A DNA stretch of 36,404 nt. It comes from an uncultured Alphaproteobacteria bacterium. Its GTDB lineage: Bacteria > Pseudomonadota > Alphaproteobacteria > Caulobacterales > Aquidulcibacteraceae. The notes under the pieces are model-generated. The model worked only from the letters and a program-made list of their open reading frames with translations. It did no database searches and was not told the origin of the DNA. The DNA lies in the NCBI GenBank assembly GCA_902826245.1, contig CADEEA010000032.1, forward strand, positions 1 through 36,404, given 5' to 3'. Shown here in pieces: positions 27,471-35,792 of the stretch. The number at the start of each line of letters is the position of its first letter. Within the stretch, counting starts at the first letter, position 1. The translations under genes were made by a program, and so were the position numbers.

Positions 27471-27547
27471 GCGCCCATAGCTCAACCGGATAGAGCATCC
27501 GCCTTCTAAGCGGACGGTTGCAGGTTCGAGTCCTGCTGGGCGCGCCA
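27471..27547 (+). tRNA. tRNA-Arg (anticodon UCU)
   Basis: A 77-nt tRNA with acceptor GCGCCCA/TGGGCGC, D arm AGCTCAACCGGATAGAGC, anticodon arm TCCGC/GCGGA with loop CTTCTAA (anticodon UCU, reads AGA and AGG), T arm CAGGTTCGAGTCCTG, discriminator G and encoded CCA (27545-27547). Confidence 0.97.
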
Positions 27548-27559
27548 GCACGCGCGGAG

Positions 27560-27649
27560 TGGCGGATGGGGTGAGATTCGAACTCACGGTGGAGTTGCCC
27601 CCACGCCGGTTTTCAAGACCGGTGCCTTAAACCGCTCGGCCACCCATCC
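27560..27649 (-). tRNA. tRNA-Ser (anticodon UGA)
   Basis: On the minus strand a 90-nt class II tRNA is present: acceptor GGATGGG/CCCATCC, D arm GGCCGAGCGGTTTAAGGC, anticodon arm CCGGT/ACCGG with loop CTTGAAA (anticodon UGA, reads UCA and UCG), a long variable arm CGTGGGGGCAACTCCACCG, T arm GAGTTCGAATCTC, discriminator G and encoded CCA. It is convergent with tRNA-Arg, only 12 bp apart. Confidence 0.97.
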
Positions 27650-27805
27650 AGCAAGCGCGCCAGAGAGCCTAAAGCGGTCCGGGATTCAAGGTGGAAGTAC
27701 GGGTTTGTTCGCGTTGTTGGTAAACCTAAAAAAACGATAAATGCTTACGCGCCCTCAATCCGGCTTGGGTTACAAGCGCGGCTTCGAACAGCCGCGAGTG
27801 CGCCG

Positions 27806-28792
27806 ATGCAACGTCTTGTCGTTAGTTCCTTGTCGTTCTGCCTGCTCCTTGCGGGCGTGGCGGCGGCTGATCCCGCACCGATCGTGTACGCGGCCCGCCA
27901 AGAAACCTCAGCTTCCCATGTCGCTGCGAGCGGCAACGATCTCCTTGGCGGAGACGAGCGTTCGTATGGCTATGGCGCGCCCGCAGGCCGCGAAGGGGCA
28001 GTCATTGATCTTCGCCGCGCCGGCGCGCCCGCGACGCAGACAGCGCCAGCGGAAAGTTCGACAAGCGCGGCGCCGACTTGGCTGGAGCAAGAGAGAGTAG
28101 GTCCGCCATACCAGGCCAATGGCCGGTGGTATGTGCCTACGCCGGAGCCGGGTTATTCCGAGATCGGGCAGGCGTCCTGGTATGGCCCCCAGTTTCACGG
28201 CCAGCCTGCCGCCAACGGCGAGATCTTCGATCAGGAGGCGCTCACTGCGGCTCACCCGACGCTGCCGCTCAATTCCCTGGTGCAGGTCACGAACCTCGAA
28301 AACGGCCGTGAGGCCATCGTCCGCGTCACCGATCGTGGGCCGTTCGTGGGCCAGCGACTGATCGATCTGAGCCATGGCGCCGCAGTGGCGCTGGGATGCG
28401 AGCGGGCAGGGGGCGCGCGCGTACACGTGCGCTATCTTGGCCCTGCCCCGCGCCGGGTCCAAGCCGAGGGTGGCCACGCAGCGGTCGAGTCGAGCGCGGT
28501 CGCCCAGCCAATACTGGCGGCCCCGCTGTCGCTGAGTCCCGCCCCGGCGGAGACCCCGATTGGGGCCGGCTACATGATCCAAGTCGGCGCATTTTCCGAT
28601 TACCAGAACGCCGAACGCGCCCGCCAGATGGCGGAAACAGCCGGTCAGGTGGCCGTCGACACCCGCCAGAGCGGAGCGGGCCAACTGCACCGGGTACGGG
28701 TCGGTCCGTTCGCGACCCGCGAAGAGGCGGCCGCCGCACAGCAGACGCTTGCGGACCTCGGCTTCGCCAGCGCGACCGTCGCCCAGCGCTGA
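27806..28792 (+). CDS. rlpA: RlpA septal-ring lytic transglycosylase with SPOR domain
   Basis: RlpA cleaves denuded peptidoglycan at the division septum. The 328-residue protein has a signal peptide (about 1-21, no lipobox cysteine, so it is probably not a lipoprotein), a variable Ala/Pro-rich linker, the double-psi beta-barrel domain (about 118-212: GQASWYGPQFHGQPAANGE, TAAHPTLPLNSLVQVTN, VRVTDRGPF, LIDLSHGAA) and a C-terminal SPOR domain (254-328: YMIQVGAFSDYQNAER, VRVGPF) that binds septal glycan. It precedes a D,D-carboxypeptidase by 74 bp. The 156 bp upstream (27650-27805) hold an A-rich patch (27728-27734) and presumably the promoter. Confidence 0.93.
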   Translation: MQRLVVSSLSFCLLLAGVAAADPAPIVYAARQETSASHVAASGNDLLGGDERSYGYGAPAGREGAVIDLRRAGAPATQTAPAESSTSAAPTWLEQERVGPPYQANGRWYVPTPEPGYSEIGQASWYGPQFHGQPAANGEIFDQEALTAAHPTLPLNSLVQVTNLENGREAIVRVTDRGPFVGQRLIDLSHGAAVALGCERAGGARVHVRYLGPAPRRVQAEGGHAAVESSAVAQPILAAPLSLSPAPAETPIGAGYMIQVGAFSDYQNAERARQMAETAGQVAVDTRQSGAGQLHRVRVGPFATREEAAAAQQTLADLGFASATVAQR

Positions 28793-28866
28793 AACAGCGC
28801 TCGATTATTGACGCGCCCGCTGCGCTGCCTTCTGGTTCCCCCGAGGACGGGATTCGGCAACGCACC

Positions 28867-30027
28867 ATGACCCTACGCGCAAACCTAGTCGCCGCTGTGC
28901 TGATGCTCTCGCTCGCCGCGCCCGCGGAGGCGCAACGCCGCCGCACGGCGCCGGCCCCGGCGCCCGCTCAGCACGTGGTGATCATGGACGCTGTCAGCGG
29001 CCTAGTGTTGGCGTGCGAGCAATGCGAGACGCCGGTGGCGCCGGCGTCGATGTCCAAGCTGATGACGGTGCTGCTTGTGCTCGAGGCGCTTGAGCGGCGT
29101 GAGATCAGCTTGGATACGCGCTACCGGGTCAGCGAATACGCTTGGCGCGAGCATGGCGCGCCCTCGGGCGGTTCAAACATGTTCCTACCGGTGCACTCCG
29201 AGGCAGCTGTGCGCGATCTCTTGCGCGGGGCGGTGATCGTCTCCGCCAATGACGCGTGCGTGGTGCTGGCGGAGGGTCTGGCGGGATCGGAGGCGGCGTT
29301 CGTGCAACGCATGAACCGACGCGCCCAGGAATTGGGTCTACGTTCCGCACGCTTCGCCAACGCAACCGGCGTCGACGATCCCGCGCACGTGATCAGCACG
29401 CTCGATCTGGCGCGCCTTGCGCGTCACCTGATCGTGCATTTCCCCGATTTCTACCGCACCTATGGCGAGCGCACCTTCACGTTCGGCGACCACACGCAGG
29501 AGAACCGCAACCCGCTGCTTGGCGCGTTCGAAGGCGCCGACGGCGTGAAAACCGGGCACACCGATTCCTCCGGCTACGGCATGGTCGGTTCGGCAAGGCG
29601 GGGCGAGCAGCGGCGCATTATCGTCTTCAACGGAACCAACAGCATGCAGGCGCGGCGCAACGAGGCGCTGCGCCTGATGCAATCGGCGTTCGACGATTAC
29701 GCGGTGACGCGCCTGGCCGCCGCTGGCGCGCAGGTCGGAGAAGCACAGGTGCGCCTGGGCGAGCGCCGCACAGTGCCGCTGTTGGCGCGCGACGATATTT
29801 ATGTCGGAGCGCCGCGCGGCGTCCAAGCCGGATTGAGCGCACGCATCGTCTATCAAGGACCGCTGCCAACGCCGGTTCGCCAAGGCGATATTGTCGCTCA
29901 ACTCATCGTAGAGGGTCCGGGCTTCGAACGACGGGAGTTTCCGCTTGTCGCCAGTCGTCACATCGGCCCGAATTGGTTCTCAAGCGTGTTCGAAGGCTTG
30001 CGCTTGTCCCTGTTCGGCGCTGAATAA
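28867..30027 (+). CDS. D-alanyl-D-alanine carboxypeptidase (PBP5-like, peptidase S11)
   Basis: This periplasmic enzyme trims the terminal D-Ala from peptidoglycan pentapeptides. In the 386-residue form the signal peptide ends near residue 22, and the three active-site motifs are S61-M-S-K64, S126-A-N128 and K228-T-G230. A C-terminal PBP5_C beta domain (about 280-365) and a terminal amphipathic stretch (WFSSVFEGLRLSLFG) for membrane attachment follow. The frame is open far upstream (28396), but the ATG at 28867 begins a proper signal peptide. It sits between rlpA and tmk, which fits a cell-wall then replication gene run. Confidence 0.94.
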   Translation: MTLRANLVAAVLMLSLAAPAEAQRRRTAPAPAPAQHVVIMDAVSGLVLACEQCETPVAPASMSKLMTVLLVLEALERREISLDTRYRVSEYAWREHGAPSGGSNMFLPVHSEAAVRDLLRGAVIVSANDACVVLAEGLAGSEAAFVQRMNRRAQELGLRSARFANATGVDDPAHVISTLDLARLARHLIVHFPDFYRTYGERTFTFGDHTQENRNPLLGAFEGADGVKTGHTDSSGYGMVGSARRGEQRRIIVFNGTNSMQARRNEALRLMQSAFDDYAVTRLAAAGAQVGEAQVRLGERRTVPLLARDDIYVGAPRGVQAGLSARIVYQGPLPTPVRQGDIVAQLIVEGPGFERREFPLVASRHIGPNWFSSVFEGLRLSLFGAE

Positions 30028-30032
30028 GGCCG

Positions 30033-30647
30033 ATGGGCAGGTTCATTACGCTCGAAGGCGGTGAAGGCGTGGGCAAATCAACGCTCGCGCGCGGGCTCGC
30101 CGCGACGTTGCGGGCGCGTGGGTTTGAGGTTTTGGCGACGCGTGAGCCGGGTGGCGCTCCGGGCGCGGATGCCATTCGCGCGCTGCTGGTGCAAGGCGAG
30201 CCTGGCCGTTGGGATGCGCTGGAGGAGACGCTGCTGTTCGCGGCCGCTCGGCTCAATCATCTGCGTGAAACGATCCGCCCCGCATTGGCCCGCGGTGCAT
30301 GGGTCATTTGCGACCGCTACACCGACTCGACGCGCGCTTATCAGGTAGCGGCCGGCGGTCTCGACGCCGCCAAGCTCGATGCATTGAACGCGATCCTCCG
30401 AGCGGAACGCCCCGATCTCACTTTGGTGCTCGATCTCGATGTCGGTGAAGGACTCGCACGTTCGCGCGGCGGTAGCGCCGGTGAGGATCGCTTTGAACGG
30501 AAGGGTGCGGACTTCCACGCACGCGTGCGTGCTGAGTTTCTGGCCATCGCTGCGCGCGAACCCGGGCGCTGCAAGATTGTGAACGCCGCACAGGCGCCTG
30601 AAGCGGTGCTGGCGCAAGCGCTGGCGTTCGTCGAGACGCTACTGTGA
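30033..30647 (+). CDS. tmk: Thymidylate kinase
   Basis: Tmk phosphorylates dTMP to dTDP. The 204-residue protein has the P-loop GGEGVGKST (9-17), the REPGG motif (37-41), DRYTDS (94-99) and a lid region around SRGGSAGEDRFE. It starts 5 bp after the carboxypeptidase stop and ends by a 4-bp overlap (GTGA) with holB, which is the usual pairing. Confidence 0.96.
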   Translation: MGRFITLEGGEGVGKSTLARGLAATLRARGFEVLATREPGGAPGADAIRALLVQGEPGRWDALEETLLFAAARLNHLRETIRPALARGAWVICDRYTDSTRAYQVAAGGLDAAKLDALNAILRAERPDLTLVLDLDVGEGLARSRGGSAGEDRFERKGADFHARVRAEFLAIAAREPGRCKIVNAAQAPEAVLAQALAFVETLL

Positions 30648-31645
30648 AAACGGAAAAGCAAGCATCCGAGCCCGACCAAGAGCAGGCCGCGCCGCACCCG
30701 CGCGAGACGTTCGCTTTCATAGGGCACGACGGCGCCGAATTGGCGCTTGCTGACGCTCTCGGCGGCGGGCGCATGCATCATGCCTGGTTGCTGGCAGGGC
30801 CCAAGGGGGTGGGAAAAGCCACGCTCGCTTATCGCTTCGCTCGTCTTGCGCTCGGCGCAAAGCGGCTTGGGCCGCGCCCGCTCGATTGCGACCCGGACGA
30901 CGCGATCGCTCGGCGCGTTGCGCAGATGGCGCACCCGGACCTGTTCGTGCTGCGTCGCGGTCTCAACGAGCGCGGCAAGCCGCGGCGGGAAATCACTGTC
31001 GACGATGCGCGCGAACTAGGGCGCTTCTTTTCGCTTGCGCCCTCCGAGGGCGGTATGCGGGTGGCGATCATCGATGCGGTCGACGATCTCAACCGCAACG
31101 CCGCGAACGCAATTCTGAAGACGTTGGAAGAGCCCCCGGCCCGCTCGGCGCTGCTGCTGGTGTGTCACGCACCCGGCGCCGCACTGGCCACGATACGCTC
31201 GCGCTGTCGCAGGCTGCCGATGCGGCCGATCGAGGACGCGCTTGTAAGCCAGGCGCTCGGCGCGAAAGCTGATTCGGCGCTGGTGGCGCTGGCCAAGGGA
31301 CGCCCGGGACGCGCACTTGCGCTTGCCGCACAGGGCCTAGACGCCGGCGCGATGCGCCTCGATCGCGCGCAGGCCGCGATTGCAGGCGGCGGTGCGGCGA
31401 GTGTGCTGGAGCCTCTCTACAATTCCATGGCGGGAGAGCCGTACGAGCGCCTTGCGGCAACGCTCGAACTCGCGTGCGAATGGACGCGCGCAGCGGCGGT
31501 TGCAGACGCAAGCGAGGCATGGGCGGAGGCGTGGTCGGGATTAGAGACGGTGCGACACGAGGCCGAGGGGCTCGACATGGATCCCCGCCACGCGCTCGCG
31601 CGCGCCATCGGCATGCTCGACCGAGCGGCGGCGTCGCGGCGATGA
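30644..31645 (+). CDS. holB: DNA polymerase III delta' subunit
   Basis: Delta' is a clamp-loader subunit that helps place the beta clamp on primed DNA. The 333-residue protein has a P-loop-like GPKGVGKAT (52-60), the central GGMRVAIIDAVDDLNRNAANAILKTLEEPP block and the SRCRRLPMRP strand (SRC motif). Zinc-binding cysteines of DnaX/HolB are not obvious. It begins with a GTG inside the tmk stop (30644-30647), so it is coupled to tmk. In many alphaproteobacteria metG follows; here tatD follows after 21 bp. Confidence 0.93.
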   Translation: MKTEKQASEPDQEQAAPHPRETFAFIGHDGAELALADALGGGRMHHAWLLAGPKGVGKATLAYRFARLALGAKRLGPRPLDCDPDDAIARRVAQMAHPDLFVLRRGLNERGKPRREITVDDARELGRFFSLAPSEGGMRVAIIDAVDDLNRNAANAILKTLEEPPARSALLLVCHAPGAALATIRSRCRRLPMRPIEDALVSQALGAKADSALVALAKGRPGRALALAAQGLDAGAMRLDRAQAAIAGGGAASVLEPLYNSMAGEPYERLAATLELACEWTRAAAVADASEAWAEAWSGLETVRHEAEGLDMDPRHALARAIGMLDRAAASRR

Positions 31646-31666
31646 AGCGCTTCTTGTGATAGCAAC

Positions 31667-32452
31667 ATGCTGATCGATAGCCACGTCAACCTCCACCATA
31701 AGAGCTTTGACGAGGATCGCGGCGAAGTGATTGCGCGCGCGCGCAGCGCCGGCGTCGCTCGCATGATCACGATCTGCGATACGATCGCGAATTTCCCGGA
31801 TGTCATCGCCATCGCACAGGCGCATAGTGATATCTTCGCAAGCGTGGGCGCGCATCCGCATTATGCGAAAGACCATCTGGATCTGACGGCGGCGCGTCTG
31901 ATCGAATTGGGTCAGCACCAAAAGGTCGTCGGGATCGGGGAAACCGGGCTCGACCGACATTACAATCACAGTCCGTTCGAAGCGCAGGTTGCGGTGCTTC
32001 GCGTCCACGCCGAAGCGGCGCGCGCACTCGGAAAGACGCTCATCATCCATACGCGCGATGCCGACGAGGCGATGGCGGACTTGCTGGAAGAAGAGGCGGG
32101 GAAGGGGCCTCTGCGCATCCTCATGCATTGCTATACAAGCGGGCTAGAACTGGCGCAGCGCGCCCTCGCTTTGGGCGCCTATTTCTCGTTCTCTGGCATC
32201 ATGACCTTCAAGAACGCCCACGACGTTCGCGCCATCGCTAGCGTCATTCCACTGGACCGAGTGATCGTTGAGACCGACTGCCCCTATCTCGCGCCTGTCC
32301 CGCACCGAGGTCAAAGATGTGAACCCGCCCATGTGGCCGAGGTGCAGGCCGCCTTCTGCCGCCTGCGCGGGATCGACCCGGAGCAGGGGAGCGCCCTGCT
32401 CGCGGATAATTTCTTCCGCCTCTTCCCGGCGATCCCGCGGGTGAGCACGTAG
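31667..32452 (+). CDS. tatD: TatD-family metal-dependent hydrolase
   Basis: TatD proteins are metal-dependent DNases or hydrolases of the amidohydrolase superfamily. The 261-residue length is normal. Metal-site residues E92 (VVGIGETGLD), H128 (IIHTRDA), H154 (LMHCYTSG) and D204 (VETDCPYLAP) are present. The first motif reads D4-S-H6-V-N8-L, where the usual form is D-x-H-x-H-L, so one of the two first-strand histidines is asparagine. Activity with this site cannot be predicted. It follows holB directly. Confidence 0.93.
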   Translation: MLIDSHVNLHHKSFDEDRGEVIARARSAGVARMITICDTIANFPDVIAIAQAHSDIFASVGAHPHYAKDHLDLTAARLIELGQHQKVVGIGETGLDRHYNHSPFEAQVAVLRVHAEAARALGKTLIIHTRDADEAMADLLEEEAGKGPLRILMHCYTSGLELAQRALALGAYFSFSGIMTFKNAHDVRAIASVIPLDRVIVETDCPYLAPVPHRGQRCEPAHVAEVQAAFCRLRGIDPEQGSALLADNFFRLFPAIPRVST

Positions 32453-32549
32453 CGCGGCGGCCCTACTCGCTTCTGGCGCCCCTGCTCCCCCTATTCGCCT
32501 CGCCCTTCCCTGGTCGCAATGCTAGAAGGCGAAAACTGTGGGGGAGACC

Positions 32550-33026
32550 ATGTTCATGGCGGCGCTCATACAGGCAGTGGGCATTTGGTTCCTGGTCGCG
32601 GTCGCGCTCGAGTTTGCGGCTTGTTACAGTGAGCAGATGGCGGCCGCCTACAAACCGCCAGAGGGGGAAGAGAAGCGCGGCGAGGGTTTCGGCGCGTTCG
32701 CTCTGATGGTAGTGACGACGCTCACTCCGGCGATGCTGTTCGTGCACGCGTTTTTCACGACCGCCGGTTCAGGCGACGCCATGCAATGGAGCCAGATTCG
32801 CATCTGGGCGCTCGCTCTGATCGTCGCCGCGATCTTGGTGGGCGCCATAGCAGGCCGGCTCGTGGGCACGGCTTGGCAGGGCGCGGCGCGCGTCATGCGC
32901 GTGCTTGCGCTGCCCTTAGGGCTCGCCGCATTCGCTTTCGCCATCTACGCGACGCGCCCCGCGCTCGAGGCGCTGATCGCCGTGCTTTCCGGAGAGGTGA
33001 TCGTCTTGCCCGTGCGGCCCTATTAG
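32550..33026 (+). CDS. Small integral membrane protein of unknown function
   Basis: The 158-residue product has about four membrane helices (roughly 5-25, 48-68, 82-102 and 112-130), separated by a charged loop KPPEGEEKRGEG. I do not recognise a family. The ATG at 32550 follows a GGGGGAG purine run closely; ATG 32556 would have better spacing, and a GTG at 32538 is possible. It lies between tatD (97 bp) and marC (114 bp). The translated frame keeps hydrophobic helices, so I take it as a real gene. Confidence 0.62.
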   Translation: MFMAALIQAVGIWFLVAVALEFAACYSEQMAAAYKPPEGEEKRGEGFGAFALMVVTTLTPAMLFVHAFFTTAGSGDAMQWSQIRIWALALIVAAILVGAIAGRLVGTAWQGAARVMRVLALPLGLAAFAFAIYATRPALEALIAVLSGEVIVLPVRPY

Positions 33027-33140
33027 TGGCGCCGGTGGGTGAGGGAGCGCGGGAGCGCCGCCGCGCGTTGCATGAATCGGCAGGGTCGTGCAGATGGGCA
33101 TGATGTGGATTGCGCATAGCGAACTGGCGGAGGAGCACTA

Positions 33141-33788
33141 ATGTTGTCGCTGTTCCTCGCCTCGTTCGTGACCTTCTTTGTCGCCATCGACCCTGTCGCC
33201 ATGGCGCCGATGTTCACCACCATGACTGCGCGCATGAGCCCGGCCTGGCGCAATACCATGGCCCGTCGCTCGGTGGCGTACGCCACCGGCGTTCTGCTCG
33301 CTTTCGCGTTCGGCGGCGCGTGGCTGCTGGAGCAAATCCATGTTTCGCTCGACGCCTTCCGCATAGCCGGGGGGATGCTCCTGTTCCTCATTGCCGTCGA
33401 CATGCTGTTTGAGAAACGCACGGAGCGGCGCGAGGAGCGTGCCGAGAAAGTCGCGGCGGAGCAAGCCAAGCACCCCGACCAACAGGACGATATTTCCGTG
33501 TTTCCCTTGGCCATTCCTCTAATCACCGGCCCAGGCGCCATCGCTTCGATCATGCTGTTCTTCGCTCAATATCCAGGCGCCGCAGAGCGCGCCATGATAC
33601 TTGCGGGCGCGGGCGCCAATCTCGCGCTCTGCTTGATTGCGTTCCTGCTCGCTGGCCCCATATCCAAGATCATGGGTCCGCAAATTGGTTCAATGCTGAC
33701 GCGAATATTTGGCATATTGCTGGCGGCGATGGCTGCGCAATTTGTGGTCGACGGCGTCACCAACGCCTTTCATATCGGTGCGCCATGA
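33141..33788 (+). CDS. MarC-family integral membrane protein
   Basis: A 215-residue six-helix protein of the MarC/UPF0056 family. Family marks are SFVTFFVAIDPVAMAPMF at the start, AFRIAGGMLLFLIAVDMLF, PLAIPLITGPGAIASIM and the final GILLAAMAAQFVVDG. It is not an established antibiotic exporter; its function is unknown. A charged loop of about 30 residues (EKRTERREERAEK region) splits the two halves. A GGAGGAG ribosome binding site precedes the ATG. Confidence 0.9.
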   Translation: MLSLFLASFVTFFVAIDPVAMAPMFTTMTARMSPAWRNTMARRSVAYATGVLLAFAFGGAWLLEQIHVSLDAFRIAGGMLLFLIAVDMLFEKRTERREERAEKVAAEQAKHPDQQDDISVFPLAIPLITGPGAIASIMLFFAQYPGAAERAMILAGAGANLALCLIAFLLAGPISKIMGPQIGSMLTRIFGILLAAMAAQFVVDGVTNAFHIGAP

Positions 33789-33794
33789 ACAATG

Positions 33795-33902
33795 CCACCC
33801 ATCCCCGGATTGGCCGCAGGCCAAGTCCGGGGCCTAGGATCACAACCGCTTGCGTTTATAGGCCCCGGGCTCGCCGCTTAGCGTCGCCCCGGGGATGGGT
33901 GG
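33795..33902. repeat. 108-bp compound palindrome (REP-like, cruciform-capable)
   Basis: The ends CCACCCATCCCCGG (33795-33808) and CCGGGGATGGGTGG (33889-33902) are perfect 14-bp inverted repeats. Inside are a 10-bp perfect pair CCGGGGCCTA (33827-33836) / TAGGCCCCGG (33859-33868), a hairpin TTGGCC-GCA-GGCCAA (33810-33824), and a small CGC-TTA-GCG hairpin. The whole can fold as a closed stem with three arms. Similar GGGATGGGTGG-ended palindromes occur dispersed in alphaproteobacterial genomes; that is recollection, not a search. It fills the marC-cupin gap. Confidence 0.8.
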
Positions 33903-33921
33903 AAAGGCTCGGAGCCAGGTG

Positions 33922-34389
33922 ATGAACAAGATCGACGCCGCCAACGCGCCGGAACTTTCCGGCACGCGCTATCCAGCTCCTTACGACGAACCGGTGAAGG
34001 CGCGGCGTTGGAAGGCCCTGGGTCAAGTCGCCGGGTTGACGCAATTCGGCGTGAACCTGCTCACTTTGCCGCCAGGCGTATGGTCTTCGCAGCGTCACTG
34101 GCACGCGAAGGAAGATGAGTTCGCCTACGTCCTCTCCGGCGAAGTCACTTTGGTGATGGATGAAGGCGAGGAGATCATGTTCGCTGGCGATTGCATCGGC
34201 TGGAAGGCGGGCGTGAAGAACGGCCATGTGCTGCAGAACCGGTCAGTAAACGATGCGGTGATCCTCATCGTCGGCGGCCGCGATGACGAGGATCACGGCG
34301 AGTACTCAGACATCGACATGCAATTCCTTCCAGGCCGCTATGCCGGCGGCGGCGGGTATCGGCGCAAGGATGGAACGGTGATTACATGA
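33922..34389 (+). CDS. Cupin-domain protein
   Basis: The 155-residue protein is a single cupin. The two motifs are visible as SSQRHWHAKEDEFAYVLSGE (H-x-H, E) and GWKAGVKNGHVLQNRS (second-motif H), so a metal site is likely. It is not fused to a DNA-binding domain. The substrate is unknown. The frame opens upstream at 33895, but the ATG at 33922 follows an AGG-rich stretch and skips the repeat element. It ends by a 4-bp overlap with the lpd start (ATGA, 34386-34389), so the two are co-translated. Confidence 0.88.
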   Translation: MNKIDAANAPELSGTRYPAPYDEPVKARRWKALGQVAGLTQFGVNLLTLPPGVWSSQRHWHAKEDEFAYVLSGEVTLVMDEGEEIMFAGDCIGWKAGVKNGHVLQNRSVNDAVILIVGGRDDEDHGEYSDIDMQFLPGRYAGGGGYRRKDGTVIT

Positions 34390-35792
34390 CGGCCAGTTTC
34401 GACCTCATCATCATCGGCTCCGGACCCGGCGGATACGTCGCCGCGATACGCGGCGCGCAGCTCGGCATGAAGGTCGCCATAGTCGAACGCGACAAGCTCG
34501 GCGGTATTTGTCTCAATTGGGGATGCATCCCCACCAAGGCGCTGCTGCGCTCGGCGGAGGTCTACCGCAATTTCCAACACGCGAAGGATTTCGGACTCTC
34601 TGCGGAGGGCGTGAAGTTCGATTCCGAAGCGGTGGTGCAGCGATCGCGCAGAGTTGCGGCGAAGCTCTCCGGCGGCGTCGCCATGCTGATGAAGAAAAAC
34701 AAGATCACCATCATCGAAGGCGAGGCGCGGCTGGAACGCGGTGGCGGCGCGCCGAAAGTGATCGTGAATAAGGACGGCGCGGACGCCGTCTATGAAGCCC
34801 GCCACGTACTGCTCGCCACCGGCGCGCGCGCGCGCGAAGCCCCGGCGTCTGGGCTCAAGGGCGATGGCAAGCGCATCTGGACCTATCGCGAGGCGATGAC
34901 GCCTCCAGTTTGGCCGGAGAGCCTGCTCGTGTTCGGCTCCGGCGCCATCGGCATCGAGTTCGCAAGTTTCTATGCTGCTTTTGGCGTCAAGGTCACCGTG
35001 GTGGAAATGCTCGACCGTATCCTGCCCGTAGAGGACGCAGAGATATCGGCGTTCGCAAAGAAGCGGTTCGAGAAGGAGGGGATGAAGATATCCACTTCGG
35101 CCGAAGCGAAGGCGCTGCGCGCCACCGCCGATGGCGTGGAAGCGCAGGTGGCTGTCAACGGCAAGACAGAAACGCTCACTGCCAGCCACGCCATCGTCGC
35201 AATTGGCATCACCGGCAATGTCGAGGGCCTTGGGCTTGAGGCGCTGGGCGTGGGGGTCGAGAAGGGCCACATCGTCACTGACGGGCTAGGGCGCACCAAT
35301 GTCGCCGGCCTCTACGCTATCGGCGACGTCACCGGGCCGCCCTGGCTTGCACACAAGGCCAGCCACGAGGGCATCATCTGCGTTGAGGCGATCGCCGGGC
35401 AAAGCCCGCATCCGCTGATCAAGGAACGCATTCCCGGCTGCACCTATTCCCATCCGCAAATCGCCAGCGTTGGCCTCACGGAGGCCGCCGCGAAAGCGCT
35501 GGGGCGGGAAGTGCGCGTCGGCAAGTTTCCGTTCGTGGGCAACGGCAAGGCGATCGCGCTTGGCGAAGACCAGGGGCTCGTGAAGGTCGTGTTCGACGCG
35601 CGCAGCGGTGAATTGCTGGGCGCCCATATGGTCGGCGCGGAGGTGACGGAGCTGATTCAGGGCTACGCGATAGCGATGCAGGCCGAAGTCACCGAACACG
35701 AATTGATGGAGACAGTGTTTCCCCACCCGACGCTCAGTGAAATGATGCACGAAGCCGTGCTCGATGCTTATGGGCGCGTGATCCACATCTGA
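34386..35792 (+). CDS. lpdA: Dihydrolipoyl dehydrogenase
   Basis: This flavoprotein reoxidises lipoyl groups in 2-oxoacid dehydrogenases or the glycine cleavage system. In the 468-residue protein the FAD motif is GSGPGGYVAA (11-20), the redox disulfide is C42/C47 in GGICLNWGCIPTK, the NAD site is GSGAIGIEFASF, and the catalytic H447/E452 pair is in HPTLSE. All functional residues are present. The neighbours are not pdhABC or sucAB, so the gene is separate from its complex genes. It overlaps the cupin upstream and the MBL gene downstream. Confidence 0.96.
   Translation: MTASFDLIIIGSGPGGYVAAIRGAQLGMKVAIVERDKLGGICLNWGCIPTKALLRSAEVYRNFQHAKDFGLSAEGVKFDSEAVVQRSRRVAAKLSGGVAMLMKKNKITIIEGEARLERGGGAPKVIVNKDGADAVYEARHVLLATGARAREAPASGLKGDGKRIWTYREAMTPPVWPESLLVFGSGAIGIEFASFYAAFGVKVTVVEMLDRILPVEDAEISAFAKKRFEKEGMKISTSAEAKALRATADGVEAQVAVNGKTETLTASHAIVAIGITGNVEGLGLEALGVGVEKGHIVTDGLGRTNVAGLYAIGDVTGPPWLAHKASHEGIICVEAIAGQSPHPLIKERIPGCTYSHPQIASVGLTEAAAKALGREVRVGKFPFVGNGKAIALGEDQGLVKVVFDARSGELLGAHMVGAEVTELIQGYAIAMQAEVTEHELMETVFPHPTLSEMMHEAVLDAYGRVIHI

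Noticed and set aside
33094..33141. 15-codon frame ending in a TAATG overlap with the marC start
   Set aside because: Possible leader peptide, but no strong ribosome binding site and no conservation evidence; the overlap may be chance.
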